NCBI GenBank assembly: GCA_031761405.1
Contig: JASEVX010000006.1
Location: forward strand, 27,361,533-27,425,532
DNA length: 64,000 bases
Reading direction: 5' to 3'
Source of the DNA: Serripes groenlandicus
Taxonomy: Eukaryota > Mollusca > Bivalvia > Cardiida > Cardiidae
Shown here: one piece after another, positions 21,617 to 32,204 of the stretch
How the letters are laid out: every line of letters begins with the position of its first letter
Position numbering within the stretch: the stretch's first letter is position 1
Notes under the pieces: model-generated
Databases searched by the model: none
Told to the model about the DNA's origin: nothing
What the model saw: only the letters and a program-made list of their open reading frames with translations
Made by a program: the position numbers and the translations under genes

Positions 21617-21845
21617 TTAACCCTTTCCCTCATACGACAATTCTGCAGCAGACGACTTTGAACATATTTTGTCAAAACATAGAAAATCTCTTTAATTGAA
21701 TGGATAACCTATGACTAAAAGTGGAAAACATTGTGCAAAAGGAGAAATTGCACGTTTTGTGCAATTTCTTCTTTTGTCACCATGTTTTCAAAAAGCCGTC
21801 TGCTGTAGAGGCGTCAGAAAGCGTCTATATGAGGGAAAGGGTTAA
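21617..21845. mobile_element. CCCTTT-type MITE, well preserved
   Basis: TTAACCCTTTCCCTCATACG to the inverse GAGGGAAAGGGTTAA. Core TTGCACGTTTTGTGCAA. TTAA at both edges fits piggyBac-like target duplication. A worn copy lies directly before it at ~21440-21616. Confidence 0.85.
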
Positions 21846-22370
21846 ATGCGTCTGCAATTAGGAAAGAGTTAAGTCCGTTCGAAAATATCGTATTTTGAGT
21901 AAGGGTAAAAGTATTGTTTTATTGTAGTCTGTGTTAATGTTTAAATAGATTTCCTTTCATTAAAGGCACTACCGTTAAAATCTACATATTTCTTTTTGAT
22001 TGCGTGTAACTGAAGAAAACAATACATTTTTAACGGAAAGATAAGGGAAAGCGATATAAATCGACATTTAAATAGGTATGTACATAGATTCTTGTCTCGG
22101 ATTAACATTTAAATTGTTACAAAGAATACGTTTATTACTGGAAAATGTTTACCTGATGTTAACACTTGTGTGAAGGTAAGTTATTGCAATGAAAAGCATT
22201 TATTTCTACAAACCATTTGTATTTCTTATGTGTCAATACACATAGGTAGATCAATATTTTGTGAAACATGGCTGACAAGATGGATTGAGCATTCCTGTTT
22301 GACTACAATTATGTTGGTGAAAATCAGGTGAACAATGCAGGAACATCTTTGCCCTCTTTTACTTTTTTTA

Positions 22371-22763
22371 GTCATATACATTGTATGTAATTTTGTGAAA
22401 TGTACATTTATAGATTGTCATATACATTGTATGTAATTTTGTGAAATGTACATTTATAGATTGTCATATACATTGTATGTAATTTTGTGAAATGTACATT
22501 TATAGATTGTCATATACATTGTATGTAATTTTGTGAAATGTACATTTATAGATTGTCATATACATTGTATGTAATTTTGTGAAATGTACATTTATAGATT
22601 GTCATATACGTTGTATGTAATTTTGTGAAATGTACATTTATAGATTGTCATATACGTTGTATGTAATTTTGTGAAATGTACATTTATAGATTGTCATATA
22701 CGTTGTATGTAATTTTGTGAAATGTACATTTATAGATTGTCATATACATTGTATGTAATTTTG
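22371..22763 (+). repeat. 46-bp minisatellite
   Basis: About 8.5 near-identical units with GTCATATACATTGTATGTAA. Copies 6 to 8 share the CATTG to CGTTG change, while copies 1-5 and 9 do not. Confidence 0.95.
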
Positions 22764-23007
22764 CAGCGTACTTCTTTAAAAACAGTGTGACAATAATATT
22801 GATATGTACATGTATATACATGAGCATTTACTACTTTTTCTCCCAATTTAACTTGATTTAATAAAAATAATAAAATCAACTTTATGCAGGTTTTTTTCGT
22901 TGTCGCCAATATGTTTAAAAGTCGTCTATTATTTTCTATAATATGACGTAATTGGTAGCTACTCTATTACCAATTATCTGCTAGGATCACTACAAACAAT
23001 ACACATT

Positions 23008-23204
23008 TGATAGCCCTTTCACAGATGTAGAGGTATTTGATGCATATAAAATATACGACGTTTGAAAACATTTTGGCATCAGAAGATAAAGCTCATCATG
23101 AGCAATTTCCTTTTTTTGCGAAAACAGTTTCAAAATAATTTTCCCTACTGTTTTCTGGATATTTTCAAAGTCCTGCAGATGTGTCGTATATTGGAAAGGA
23201 TTAA
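23008..23204. mobile_element. CCCTTT-type MITE, diverged
   Basis: AGCCCTTTCACAGATGTAG at the left, core GCTCATCATGAGCAATTTCC and TTGGAAAGGATTAATG at the right. It lies ~300 bp upstream of the possible copy 2 5' exon. Confidence 0.65.
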
Positions 23205-23507
23205 TGTTATATAATTTCAGCACCCAGTATAATTAGTCGAGATGATTCAAAAGTCGTCTGCTGCAGTGTTGTTTGAGTGGGAAACAAGAGCGCTGCGGAG
23301 CGAACGCCAACGCTCATCTGTTTTTATTTCTAAGTCGATGAAGGTGGATTACTGAATAATCATCAAAGCCAGAGAGTTATGTGACTTGGTATAGACATGA
23401 CATTTTCTTTACTGTTTATTGTTCCTAAGAATATGTGTACCAATATTCAATTGAAACATTTGACATTTTGGAGTTATGAAGTAAGGTTGTTGTTTTTTAC
23501 GAAGCAG

Positions 23508-23558
23508 ACGACTCAGACGCCGCAGACGACACAGACGACAACGACGTCGATGCCAAAG
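23508..23558 (+). other. Possible 5' non-coding exon of copy 2
   Basis: A run of T followed by GAAGCAG precedes 51 nt made of ACGAC-like repeats, and a GT donor follows. No frame through it joins openly to the ATG at 23683, so it would be 5' UTR. It may equally be chance. Confidence 0.25.
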
Positions 23559-23682
23559 GTATAACAATAGCCCGACTGTTTTTTATTCGAGAAACAGACG
23601 AGCTAATAAAAGGATAAAATATCATTATATTTCAGAATCCAGTATGTAAGACAATAGAGACAGACACACGCACGAACACACG

Positions 23683-23979
23683 ATGACGTCGTCCAAATCG
23701 AGCATCCATCTCACTATATTCTACATGCAGAGTAAGGAGATGTACAAACTCACGCCCCAGCTCTGCAGACTGGCTAAAACCGAGTTTCACGAGAAGAAAG
23801 ATCAACTCCCAGCTGACGTTAAGGATGATATCAGTTTCAATAAAATATTAAAATTCATCGAGTTTATTGAGATTGAAGATTTCGCCAGCGCTTCTGAATT
23901 ACTTGGTGATGCTTATAAGGAATATGAAGAAATGACGTGTTACTTTCCGACAAAGAAGTCCAAAATGGAAGACGAAAAC
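23683..23979 (+). CDS. Copy 2, first coding exon
   Basis: ATG to the donor GTATGT, 99 codons, leaving in phase 0. A probable acceptor at 23635 (ATATTTCAG) would begin the exon. The protein starts MTSSKSSIHLTIFYMQSKEM and continues as a charged, likely helical region with KILKFIEFIEIEDFASASELL. No similar exon is visible for copy 1. If the donor is not used, the frame stays open through the MITE to 24222, giving a 179-aa product. Confidence 0.65.
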
Positions 23980-26900
23980 GTATGTACTACTCTTAACCCT
24001 TTCCCTCATATAGACGCTTTCAGACGCCTCTGCAGCAGACGGCTTTTTGAAAACATAGTGACAAAAGAAGAAATTGCACACAACGTGCAATTTCTCCTTT
24101 TGCCACAATGTTTTCCACTTTTTGTCATAGGTAATCCATTCAATTATGGAGATTTTCTATGTTTTGACAAAATACGTTCAAAGTCGTCTGCTGAAGAAAT
24201 GTCGTATGAGGGAAAGGGTTAAGCAAATGTTCAACAAGGTTAAAACCTCGGGTGTGTTCAGATTGTCTTAGCAGACGAGCGTTCATAACTGTGCTAACTG
24301 AATCGACCAATCAAATTACATCTTATTACATATACATACCATAGTTATTAGAATGGTGATTGGAAATCTAATCAACTATATATACAATATATATACATGT
24401 ATCATATACATTAAAGGTATTGGATAAAGTTAAAACATTATTGATAAAAGAAAAAATGGCGCATTATGAGCTTTTTCTTCTTTTGCAACAATGTTTCAGC
24501 TTCGTCAAAAAAGGTATCTACATGTATGTAGGTCAATGTTAATAAACCTTCCATTTCGGGTCATATTTATAGGATAAGGATGAGATACCCATTCTCCAAG
24601 ACAAGTGGGAGCCCTCACGGCCAGGTTCAATACCAACTCCTCCAGCAATGGTTCACAAGAGAAACGAAGACGACAGCCGTAATTGGGGCGATAGATCACC
24701 CGTTATAACGCGTCCGCTGGACACAGAGGATAAACCACAGACCAGAGTCACTCTACGTCCTGGTGGTGGAGACGGTCAGACCGAAATGTGAGTACATCAA
24801 TGTTTCAATGTCTATAATATGTCCCCTAGGATAGTTACCTTGGACAAATCTAGATCACCCGTTATAACGCGGCTGTTGGTCACTGATAGAAAACCATATA
24901 CCATATACCAGAGTCACTCTACGTCCTTGTGGCGGTGACGGTCAGACCGAAATGTGAGTACATCAATGTTTCAAAGTCAATAATATGTCCCCTAGGGTAG
25001 TTACCTTGGACAAATCTATATCACCCGTTATAACGCGGCTGTTGGTCACTGAGGGTAAACAACAGACCAGAGTCACTCTACGTCCTTGTGGCGGTGACGG
25101 TCAGACCGAAATATGAGTACATCAATGTTTCAAAGTCAATAATATGTCCCCCAGGGTAGTTACCTTGGACAAATCTAGATCACCCGTTATAACGCGGCTG
25201 TTGGTCACTGAGGGTAAACAACAGACCAGAGTCACTCTACGTCCTTGTGGCGGTGACGGTCAGACCGAAATGTGAGTACATCAATGTTTCAAAGTCAATA
25301 ATATGTCCCCCAGCGTTGTGTCCTTGGATCACTCTTGTTATATATATAAATGACTTGCCTGATATACTGGACTGTATTTTGACAATGTTCGCATCTATTT
25401 AAATAGTTGGGTAAAAATAATAATTGAAAATTAATGTAAATTATGTTGTTTAAAGCATCTTCTGCTATCATGTTGTACATGATGATAATCAGAAGATGCT
25501 TAAAACAACATAATCTAAATCAATGTAAGGATCTAGAAGTAATAATACTAAAATAATATATAAATACAGAATATGGATTTGGAAGTACCTGTAAGTAATA
25601 CAAAAGGTGCCTTAGAAGCCAAGAGCTTAAGTTTCTTTGAAATGCCTTGGCTAATATCTAAATGAACTGCATGTAGTTGTTAGAGTGTCTTCGTTTCGAG
25701 CGGAGTACCGGGGTTCGATCACCGATCGGGTCATAACAAAGACTGTAGAAATGGTAGTGACGGTTTCCTTCCTCGGCGTTAAGTGTTTTGTGGATGATAT
25801 GTAAATCGACTGATGTATCCTTGTCAGGATAAACAATGCCGTGAGTACTTGTTACTTACCAAGGAAATGTCGTTATATACATAAAATACTGCTGAAATTA
25901 ACGTAAATGACGATTCGGAAAAAATTTAAACCCATGGTTAATATTGTCATTGTAAAACGCAATAAAAACAAACAAACCATCATGTAAAATTATACAAGAA
26001 GCGTACATTATTATATTAATACAGTCAAACTTGTTTTGGGGAGTCATCCAAGGAGGACCCAAAATATGGCTGCTGAACACAGGTGGCTGCTTAATACAAG
26101 TCAAATAAATTAAAAATGTGGCTTTGGTAAATCTTAAAGTGGCTGCTAAATACAAGTTTGCTGTTTGTGTTGAACAGGTACATGTATGGAACACGTGATT
26201 TATTTAGCAAAGCAGCTTTATCGAATGTCCATCAACGTTTGTAATGATAAACAAGCGAAACGAACATTGGTCTGACTTCTTGGATTTGCAATTTAATCTG
26301 AGTCTCTTCGCTGATAGCTGGTGTAGTAGTTACGGCATCCGTCTTGTGAGCGGGATTCCAGGGTTCGATCCCAAGTCGAGTTAAACCAAATAGTTTTAAA
26401 ATGGAAGTAAAATCGAACCTGTGCTAAAAACCACATGTGAATAGCAATTTCCTCTCTATAGCGACCATACTGTTAGTTTCCCAAACACTCACTTCTGTAT
26501 AAATGGTCCTGCAATTAAAGACCACATGCGAGCAAAGACCAGATTGTTCACTTCCCAAGGATGGTGGTTTTTAAACACAGGTTTGATTGTACATGGAATG
26601 GCTTTCTTTCTCGGCGCACAGGATTGCGGGAGAAACATTACGACCGATCAATTGGTGTTAGAATAGATCGGTAGTACCGATATATTACCATGAAAACGCA
26701 GTGATATAACTAAAATATTGTTGAAACAATCCTAGAACAACATTCAAACAATGCGTCATAACAAGATGTTGATACAACCGTTTATTACGAATCCAACGCT
26801 TTATCTCAGTTCACAGTACATGACGACCTTGAGACCACGAGATGGAAAGTTGGACTATGAACGAGTTTATGTGGCATACAGCCCTGCCGTTTTGGCTGAT

Positions 26901-29900
26901 CGGTTCATGGACTTGTATACATCTGACTGGAAGGCGGCCCACGAGGAGCTGTCTGTGGTTCTAGGAGATAAACAGGCCGTGCGACACATGCTTTGGATTA
27001 TAGCTGTAAGTTTAATGATGTGAGCCGTCCCTTGAGAAAACCAACATTGTGGACTCTGCGTAAGGTTTCGACCCGGATCAGCCTAAGCATGCCGCGCAGG
27101 CTAACCCGGATATACATGTTTAGCCTCCTGTGGATTTTCTGTTTCACGAATCATTACTCTGTACCTCTATCCCCCATGAGAATGAATTTGTCGGTCCGGA
27201 ATGCGCAGACTGATCTGGGTCGATATATTAGGCAGAGGCCATAATGTTGATTTTCTCGCGGGACGGCTCAAATGACGTACATTATGTATACATTTCAGTA
27301 ACTTCGCCGTTCTCGGCAGGGTGTCCAAAATGGTTCACTTCTCCGTCGTATGTTCGTCCGCCCGAATACATGATGTCTATCGGTCTGTCTAGATATTCGT
27401 TTGCCATTCACACTTACACTTACTGGCAGGAAGCACATGTGTTTTCCGAAAACACTACCGTTGACTTTATTTCGACATTTTTCGAGCTATTCATTTATTT
27501 CGCCAAATCTGTATTATATTAATCTCAAAATGTATAGAAGACTTTCAAGTTAGTATTGAAGATTTAACCAATCTTGTTCTACATGACGATTCTGAAAACC
27601 TTAAGTAAACATGGAAACTCTTTAAAAATGAAAGAACAATTATTGAAAACAGTTGAAAACGTTGTGACTAAAGGAAAAATTGCTCGTTGTGAGCAATTCT
27701 ATCCTTTTGTCACAACATTTCTCAAATGTCGTATGCTGCAGAGGCGTCAAATCGTGTTTGTAAGCGGGACAGAATTAAATCAATAAAGCGCTTTATCTTG
27801 AAATCGCCATTTAATTTTCGTTAAACGTATCGCCAATATTTGGCAACGCTAATATAAAGAGTTGCACATTTTTCTAAAAAAAGAATAGCACACATTTACA
27901 CCCATGAAGCGAAAACAGCGCCTGTCAATTTAAAGTGAAAAAAGGGAAAACTTTTGAGTTCATTTCGAAATAACTACGACAAAATATTACTGAAAAATGG
28001 ACACTTCTTAACCAAGTCTGCGAAAGATGACTATAACAAACATTTGGGGTAAATGAGAAATCGCTGATAATGAGCATTTTTTTTTCAATTTCCCACAATG
28101 TTTTATTTGCACTCTCAAAGGAGAATCTTCGGATTATAAGAAGAAACTCAGTAAAGAACCCACATTTACTGAACAATAATTTAACTGTTTAAACTCTTAC
28201 ACATTCGTATACACGTATGTTTCTTGCTATAAATTCGCACACATTTATTGTTCTAAATTGGTACGTTCGTACGTTCTTTTTATAAGTTCTTAAATATTAC
28301 CTGTTATAAATTATACATTTTATTAATAAAAATCGTACACATTTCTTGTTATAAATTATATATTTTATTAAAAAATTCGTACATATTTCTTGTTATAAAT
28401 TATAAATTATATTACAAATTCGAACATATTTATCGTTATAAATTCGTACAGAAATCGTCAATCATATGTGCCAATCTTGCCACACAACAACTCCAGGACT
28501 TAGAGAATTCGGCTGTCGGTATAATGGTGTCTCAGGATCCACTGAATAGGGTTTGTAACTTACTGATTAATATTTTATTTATATTTGCGCCGTCTTTAAG
28601 TAGTCACATTACGTATTTTCTAAGGATTAATTACCAGCACTCCCGGTATAAAGGTGTCAATAAAGCCATTTATCAGAGTTTTCTGCACGACGAGGGTAAA
28701 AAAAAAAAAAATCACTTCTTCTTTATCAAAGTATGTTTGAAGATAATCTTCGATGCATTAACCGTGATATACACGTGCTCCCCTCGGAATTCATTATTGA
28801 GTCTTTAGTCATTGCGGTTTGTAACTAATTGATTCATGTGTTAATTTGAGTTTCGCCGATTCAATAGTTTTTCCTTTATACGTATTTTGATAAAATAATT
28901 ACCAATTCTATATAGTATAACGGTGTCAACATATGAGCCGGTCCACGAGAAAACCAACAGATACTCTTGGAATAATGAAATACATCTTCTCTCCAAAATG
29001 TATTACTAGCGACATATGTTCGTGACTGGGCTATTGTTCACCAAGCACTGGCTATGGGAAGCTTGCATATCATAATGAAAAGTTTGATTTTTAACCGATA
29101 GTTTTGCATCTTTAGACAACTTACATTATAATTATTATCATTTTTTTTTTTTTTTTACGGTTGGCCTGTTTATTTAAATTAATGAATTGCAGTAATATTA
29201 ATTGACTCATAGTTAGTTAGTTTTATTATATGTAATTCATTAATAATTTACCGCCAATTAATCGATGAAGTGCGCCTTTTGACAACCTCCATTGCGTGTT
29301 TTAAAAAAGGCTTGGATAAGGAGGAATACACTGGGGTGTATTTTGATTGTCATAACACACCGGGCACTCGACTGTGTGCTGGTTAAATACAGTAATTGGA
29401 TTGGCTGAGATTTGGATAGCACTCGCCGAGCTTTCGATGTTCTACGACAATCTGAATACTCAAAACAATTCAATTCAATTAGTTTATTATTAGACTTGAA
29501 CAACAAGTGTTCCTCGTCATTACATATGTACATGCGTTACAAACTCCAGTATACAGTAAAGACAAACATGAAGAAAGAATAAAACATAGACAAAGAAGAA
29601 AAATATATATATAAAAAAATATAAAAAAATGAAAAAAGAGCAAGAAAAAAAAAATGTATATAGACAATCCGGAAGAATATTTACATGGATATTTATTTTA
29701 AAGCTTCTTTTCTTTATTTAAAAGATTTTATACAAAACCTAGCTAAATGTTTAATACAAACTCTGGTCACTTTCGTACACTATTTGTTATATTACCCAAT
29801 CACATCCTATATTGTGGTATTCTTTTTAGTACAAATAACATCAAAGGTTAAATATAGACTTTACGAAATGTAAAAAAGTTCTCTATTTGTGATTTCTAAC

Positions 29901-31800
29901 AGAAAGTATTGGTAGATGATCCACTATCGGATAGCATGCAGAAAATGGTTACCAAAGCAAGAACGTTACTGATCGACTACAGACATGAAATATCCAAGTT
30001 AACAATACCCCGTTTACAAAGGGTAAGCATGTTTAATATGCCCGTTCTACAAAAGGTAAACATGTTTAACTCTCACCCTGTTACAAACGATGTTTAGCGC
30101 CTATGCAGCAGGCGAGTTCTGGGTACGTATTTGGGAAAATATAAAACAGACAATTTCTCTAATTCCTCGTTATGTTTAAAGTAAACAAAACGCAGCTGTT
30201 GGACAGATACAACTTGAGATAAGGGAGATGGATGTTGTCGTCCCTTTGAAAATAAAACAAACGAGACATGCTGGTCCTGTAGATGTATAATAGCAACACT
30301 TGATCGGTGCTCCAGGAAAAACAACATATACATAATTGATAAACACACGTGTGGGAAAAGAAAGCGCACTCATGCTTAAAATCTACTTTACACAATGTTA
30401 CTTGGAACCTGCAATGACTGATTCGCGGATTCGATCCACGGCCTAGTCATACCAAATACTTTAACAATGGTACTAATGGCTGTCCTCCTTGGTGCTCCGG
30501 GTTGCGGGGTAAGCATAACGACTGACTCGCTGGTATCAGGATAAAAGCACCAGTAGTACATTTACTGGTAACTTACACAGGAAATACCGTGATATAACTG
30601 AAGAATTGTAAAGCGGCGTAATACACCAGAATGGCTATTTGTATTGACAAAAATGGCAACATGCCTCATGAAGGCAACAATGGATCGATCGTGTTGCAGA
30701 CGGGACCAGTTAATGCTACGGAATGTCTGCATACGCGCAGTCTCCCCACATACTATTCAATGCCCGCCTACGCGCGATGTTACTTAAGATGCAATTTCTG
30801 TTAAAATAAAGACATGATGAAAGACACTGATCTCAACTAAATCCCATTGATGTGAAACGTAAAATGAGGGCAAAAGCATCAACCCTTTTCGCCTAAAGAT
30901 GGTCAAATTTATAGATCTGATTTGCAAATAAGATGCAGTATTTTAGTCAATCAAATACTCGATATGTTCTGTCCGGTACACACACTCGATTTCCGAACGC
31001 AATTTTCGTATCACAAACAAAAGCCATGCGATGCATGAGAACCGAGTAGTTTTAAATGGTTTATTGTTGGTTTGTTAGTAATGCATGCCGATGGGCATGG
31101 CTTAAAATACGATCTCGGATCTGTGAAATTGTACGGCTACATAGATACACAAAACTGTATCCATATATGAGCCGTTCCTCGAGAAAACCAATATCATGGA
31201 CTCTGCGTCATGTATCGATCCAGATCAGCCTGCGCAGTCCGCGCAGGCTAATCCGGGCCGACATATACCGTCTCAGGTGAATATAGGTATAGAGTTATGA
31301 TTTCTGAAACAGAAAATCCACAGAAGGCGAAAAGTGTATATCCCGTTTAGCCTGCATTGCATGCTGAGGTTGATCCGGGTCTATACTTTACGCAGAGTCC
31401 ACAATGTTGGTTTTATCATGGGACGGCTCATATGCTTATTAAAAACATCAAAATATTCCTATGGTATGATTAAATTGTGTTTGTTTATTTCCCACAGGAG
31501 ATAAAGCGATCTGTCGCCTTAGAGCTAGGAACTTCCCTACCACGCCGTTTCACTGGCGTCGGTAACCATTTTATAGATTACGCCTGTCGGTGTATAGAGC
31601 TTACCTGGTTAATGTATGTACACGACCCTCCAATGCATCTGGAATGGCTGACAAAGGAGCAAGAAGGATTGTCCTTTATGACAGATCTGTATGATGTTTA
31701 TACTCGTCCAGGAACTTTGTATGACTATTGTGTATGGCCTGTGGTCAGAATGTATAGAAATGGACCCGTTCTCCGTAAAGGCGTGGCACAGGGGCGATAA
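23683..31800 (+). CDS. MIEAP_C-domain gene, copy 2 (apparently complete)
   Basis: Coding exons are 23683-23979, 24573-24787, 26810-27005, 28452-28550, 29903-30022 and 31498-31800. They join in frame to about 409 aa. The ATG at 23683 was chosen because a TAA lies in frame 36 nt upstream. Residues 1-99 form a Lys/Glu-rich, likely helical region; residues 100-~190 are a polar linker. The rest resembles the MIEAP (SPATA18) C-terminal domain: DLYTSDWKAAHEE, VRHMLWII, CIELTWLM, DPPMHLEW, YDYCVWP and KGVAQ. The role is inferred from family only. Copy 1 lies ~8.4 kb upstream on the same strand, with the same phases at the shared internal junctions. Confidence 0.75.
23993..24222. mobile_element. CCCTTT-type MITE just after a copy 2 splice donor
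   Basis: Full-length fold-back element bounded by TTAA, with TTAACCCTTTCCCTCATA at the left and its inverse at the right. The core hairpin has TTGCACACAACGTGCAA. It begins 14 nt after the exon end and is open in the exon's reading frame to its final TAA. Confidence 0.8.
24573..24787 (+). CDS. Copy 2, linker exon
   Basis: The acceptor is TTTATAG and the donor GTGAGT; 215 nt, entering in phase 0 and leaving with two bases over. It codes for a polar Pro/Asp/Arg-rich linker with RSPVITRPLDTEDKPQTRV and a GGGDGQT end. Its last ~95 nt plus the donor and following intron sequence are repeated three more times downstream (to ~25345). Confidence 0.65.
24689..25345 (+). repeat. Tandem copies of exon 3' end plus splice donor
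   Basis: Four head-to-tail units with starts (CACCCGTTATAACGCG) at 24697, 24856, 25022 and 25181, so spacings are 159, 166 and 159 bp. The first unit is the true exon end. Each unit keeps GGTCAGACCGAAAT and GTGAGTACATC, apart from one base in unit 3. Units 3 and 4 remain open in the exon frame; unit 2 has a 7-bp insertion that shifts it. TCTAG before units 2 and 4 could act as an acceptor. Confidence 0.85.
25440..25513. repeat. Perfect-stem inverted repeat
   Basis: Arms ATTATGTTGTTTAAAGCATC and its near inverse GATGCTTAAAACAACATAAT, extended by TTCTG/CAGAA. Stem about 33 bp, loop about 6 nt, with small mismatches. Confidence 0.85.
25668..25912 (+). mobile_element. SINE with tRNA-like head
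   Basis: Head with GGGGTTCGATCACCG and GGGTCATAACAAAGAC, body with GATGTATCCTTGTCAGGAT and tail GTCGTTATATACATAAAAT. Lies in a copy 2 intron. Confidence 0.65.
26319..26750 (+). mobile_element. SINE pieces, interrupted
   Basis: The head (GTAGTTACGGCATCC, GGGTTCGATCCCAAGTCG) lies at 26319-26410. The body and tail (GGCGCACAGGATTGCGGG to CAGTGATATAACTAAAATAT) lie at 26590-26750. The ~180 bp between may be an insertion. Confidence 0.5.
26810..27005 (+). CDS. Copy 2, exon with start of MIEAP_C domain
   Basis: The acceptor TTTATCTCAG was chosen because the nearby TTCACAG would meet a stop at once. 196 nt, entering phase 2 and leaving phase 0; donor GTAAGT. It codes for RVYVAYSPAVLADRFMDLYT and SDWKAAHEELSVVL, then VRHMLWIIA. 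It aligns with the copy 1 exon at 7139-7316. Confidence 0.75.
27020..27271. mobile_element. GAGCCGT fold-back element, copy 4
   Basis: Begins 15 nt after the donor of exon 26810-27005. TGAGCCGTCCCTTGAGAAAA at the left and CTCGCGGGACGGCTCA at the right. Confidence 0.85.
27620..27780. mobile_element. CCCTTT-type MITE fragment
   Basis: Core ATTGCTCGTTGTGAGCAAT with flanking GTGACTAAAGGA and CTTTTGTCACAAC, then TATGCTGCAGAGGCGTC. Outer ends are lost. Confidence 0.55.
28195..28450 (+). repeat. AT-rich tandem repeat up to an acceptor
   Basis: About five diverged units of ~50 bp with TTCTTGTTATAAATTATA and TTCGTACA(C/T)A. The last unit ends in the AG acceptor of exon 28452. Confidence 0.75.
28452..28550 (+). 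CDS. Copy 2, short helix exon
   Basis: The acceptor is TTCGTACAG and the donor GTTTGT (weaker than consensus). 99 nt, 33 codons, phase 0 at both ends. It codes for ANLATQQLQDLENSAVGIM, the single counterpart of exons A and B of copy 1. An AT-rich tandem repeat runs right up to its acceptor. Confidence 0.65.
29460..29670. repeat. AT-rich low-complexity region
   Basis: CAATTCAATTAGTTTATTAT followed ~100 bp later by A-rich runs with ATATATATAT. No gene seen. Poly-T (29141-29156) and poly-A (28699-28710) tracts lie nearby. Confidence 0.6.
29903..30022 (+). CDS. Copy 2, penultimate exon
   Basis: The acceptor is TTCTAACAG and the donor GTAAGC; 120 nt, 40 codons, phase 0 at both ends. It codes for a helical stretch with MVTKARTLLIDYRHEISKLT, aligned with 13437-13553 of copy 1. 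Confidence 0.7.
30415..30630 (+). mobile_element. SINE with tRNA-like head remnant
   Basis: GGATTCGATCCACGGCC B-box region, then GGTGCTCCGGGTTGCGGGG and GACTGACTCGCTGGTATCAG, with tail ATACCGTGATATAACTGAAG. Confidence 0.7.
30920..31125 (+). repeat. Second copy of the TGTTCTGTCCGG interspersed repeat
   Basis: CTCGATATGTTCTGTCCGGT, ATGCGATGCATGAGA and TTAGTAATGCATGCCGATGG match 8610-8800 in order. Confidence 0.6.
31165..31434. mobile_element. GAGCCGT fold-back element, copy 5
   Basis: ATGAGCCGTTCCTCGAGAAA to GGGACGGCTCATAT. It lies 64 bp upstream of the terminal exon of copy 2. Confidence 0.85.
31498..31800 (+). CDS. Copy 2, terminal exon of MIEAP_C domain
   Basis: The acceptor is TTTCCCACAG and the stop TAA is at 31798-31800. 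Its 100 residues include ACRCIELTWLMYVHDPPMHL, EGLSF, GTLYDYCVWPVVR and a KGVAQGR end. The spacing of these blocks matches the copy 1 terminal exon closely. No AATAAA is seen soon after the stop; an ATTAAA lies near 32124. Confidence 0.82.
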   Translation, partial: EIKRSVALELGTSLPRRFTGVGNHFIDYACRCIELTWLMYVHDPPMHLEWLTKEQEGLSFMTDLYDVYTRPGTLYDYCVWPVVRMYRNGPVLRKGVAQGR

Positions 31801-32204
31801 CAGCATTCTGTGTTGCATAGCAGCGACAATATCTTCTTAGGAATCAAAGGGCACTAAGTCCATTATATCGAGAAAAATTGAGATGTGGATTTTATGATAA
31901 CATTTTGAAATTCACAATTTCGGAAGCATGTTTGCGAAAATATGCGGATTTAACGGTGATAACAAAATTTGATATCACACCAGAATTGAACAAATATTCG
32001 TTATATTTGTGGGGAAATGTGTTGTATTTTATACTTTTGGAACCATGTTTGTGAAAATATGCGGATTTTTGTATTGGTGATGACAGAGCTCGAACTTGAA
32101 TCGAGCATATATATTCTATTCATTAAATGGTTAATTGAAAATAAGTATATACTTATGTTTTACTTATCATAAATCACGCTCGACAGTACATGTATGGAGG
32201 GAAA

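Noticed and set aside
22371..22763. CRISPR-like repeat array
   Set aside because: Direct 46-bp units with no spacers; a plain minisatellite.
29479..29667. Phe-rich minus-strand open frame
   Set aside because: Translation of an A/T-rich low-complexity tract.
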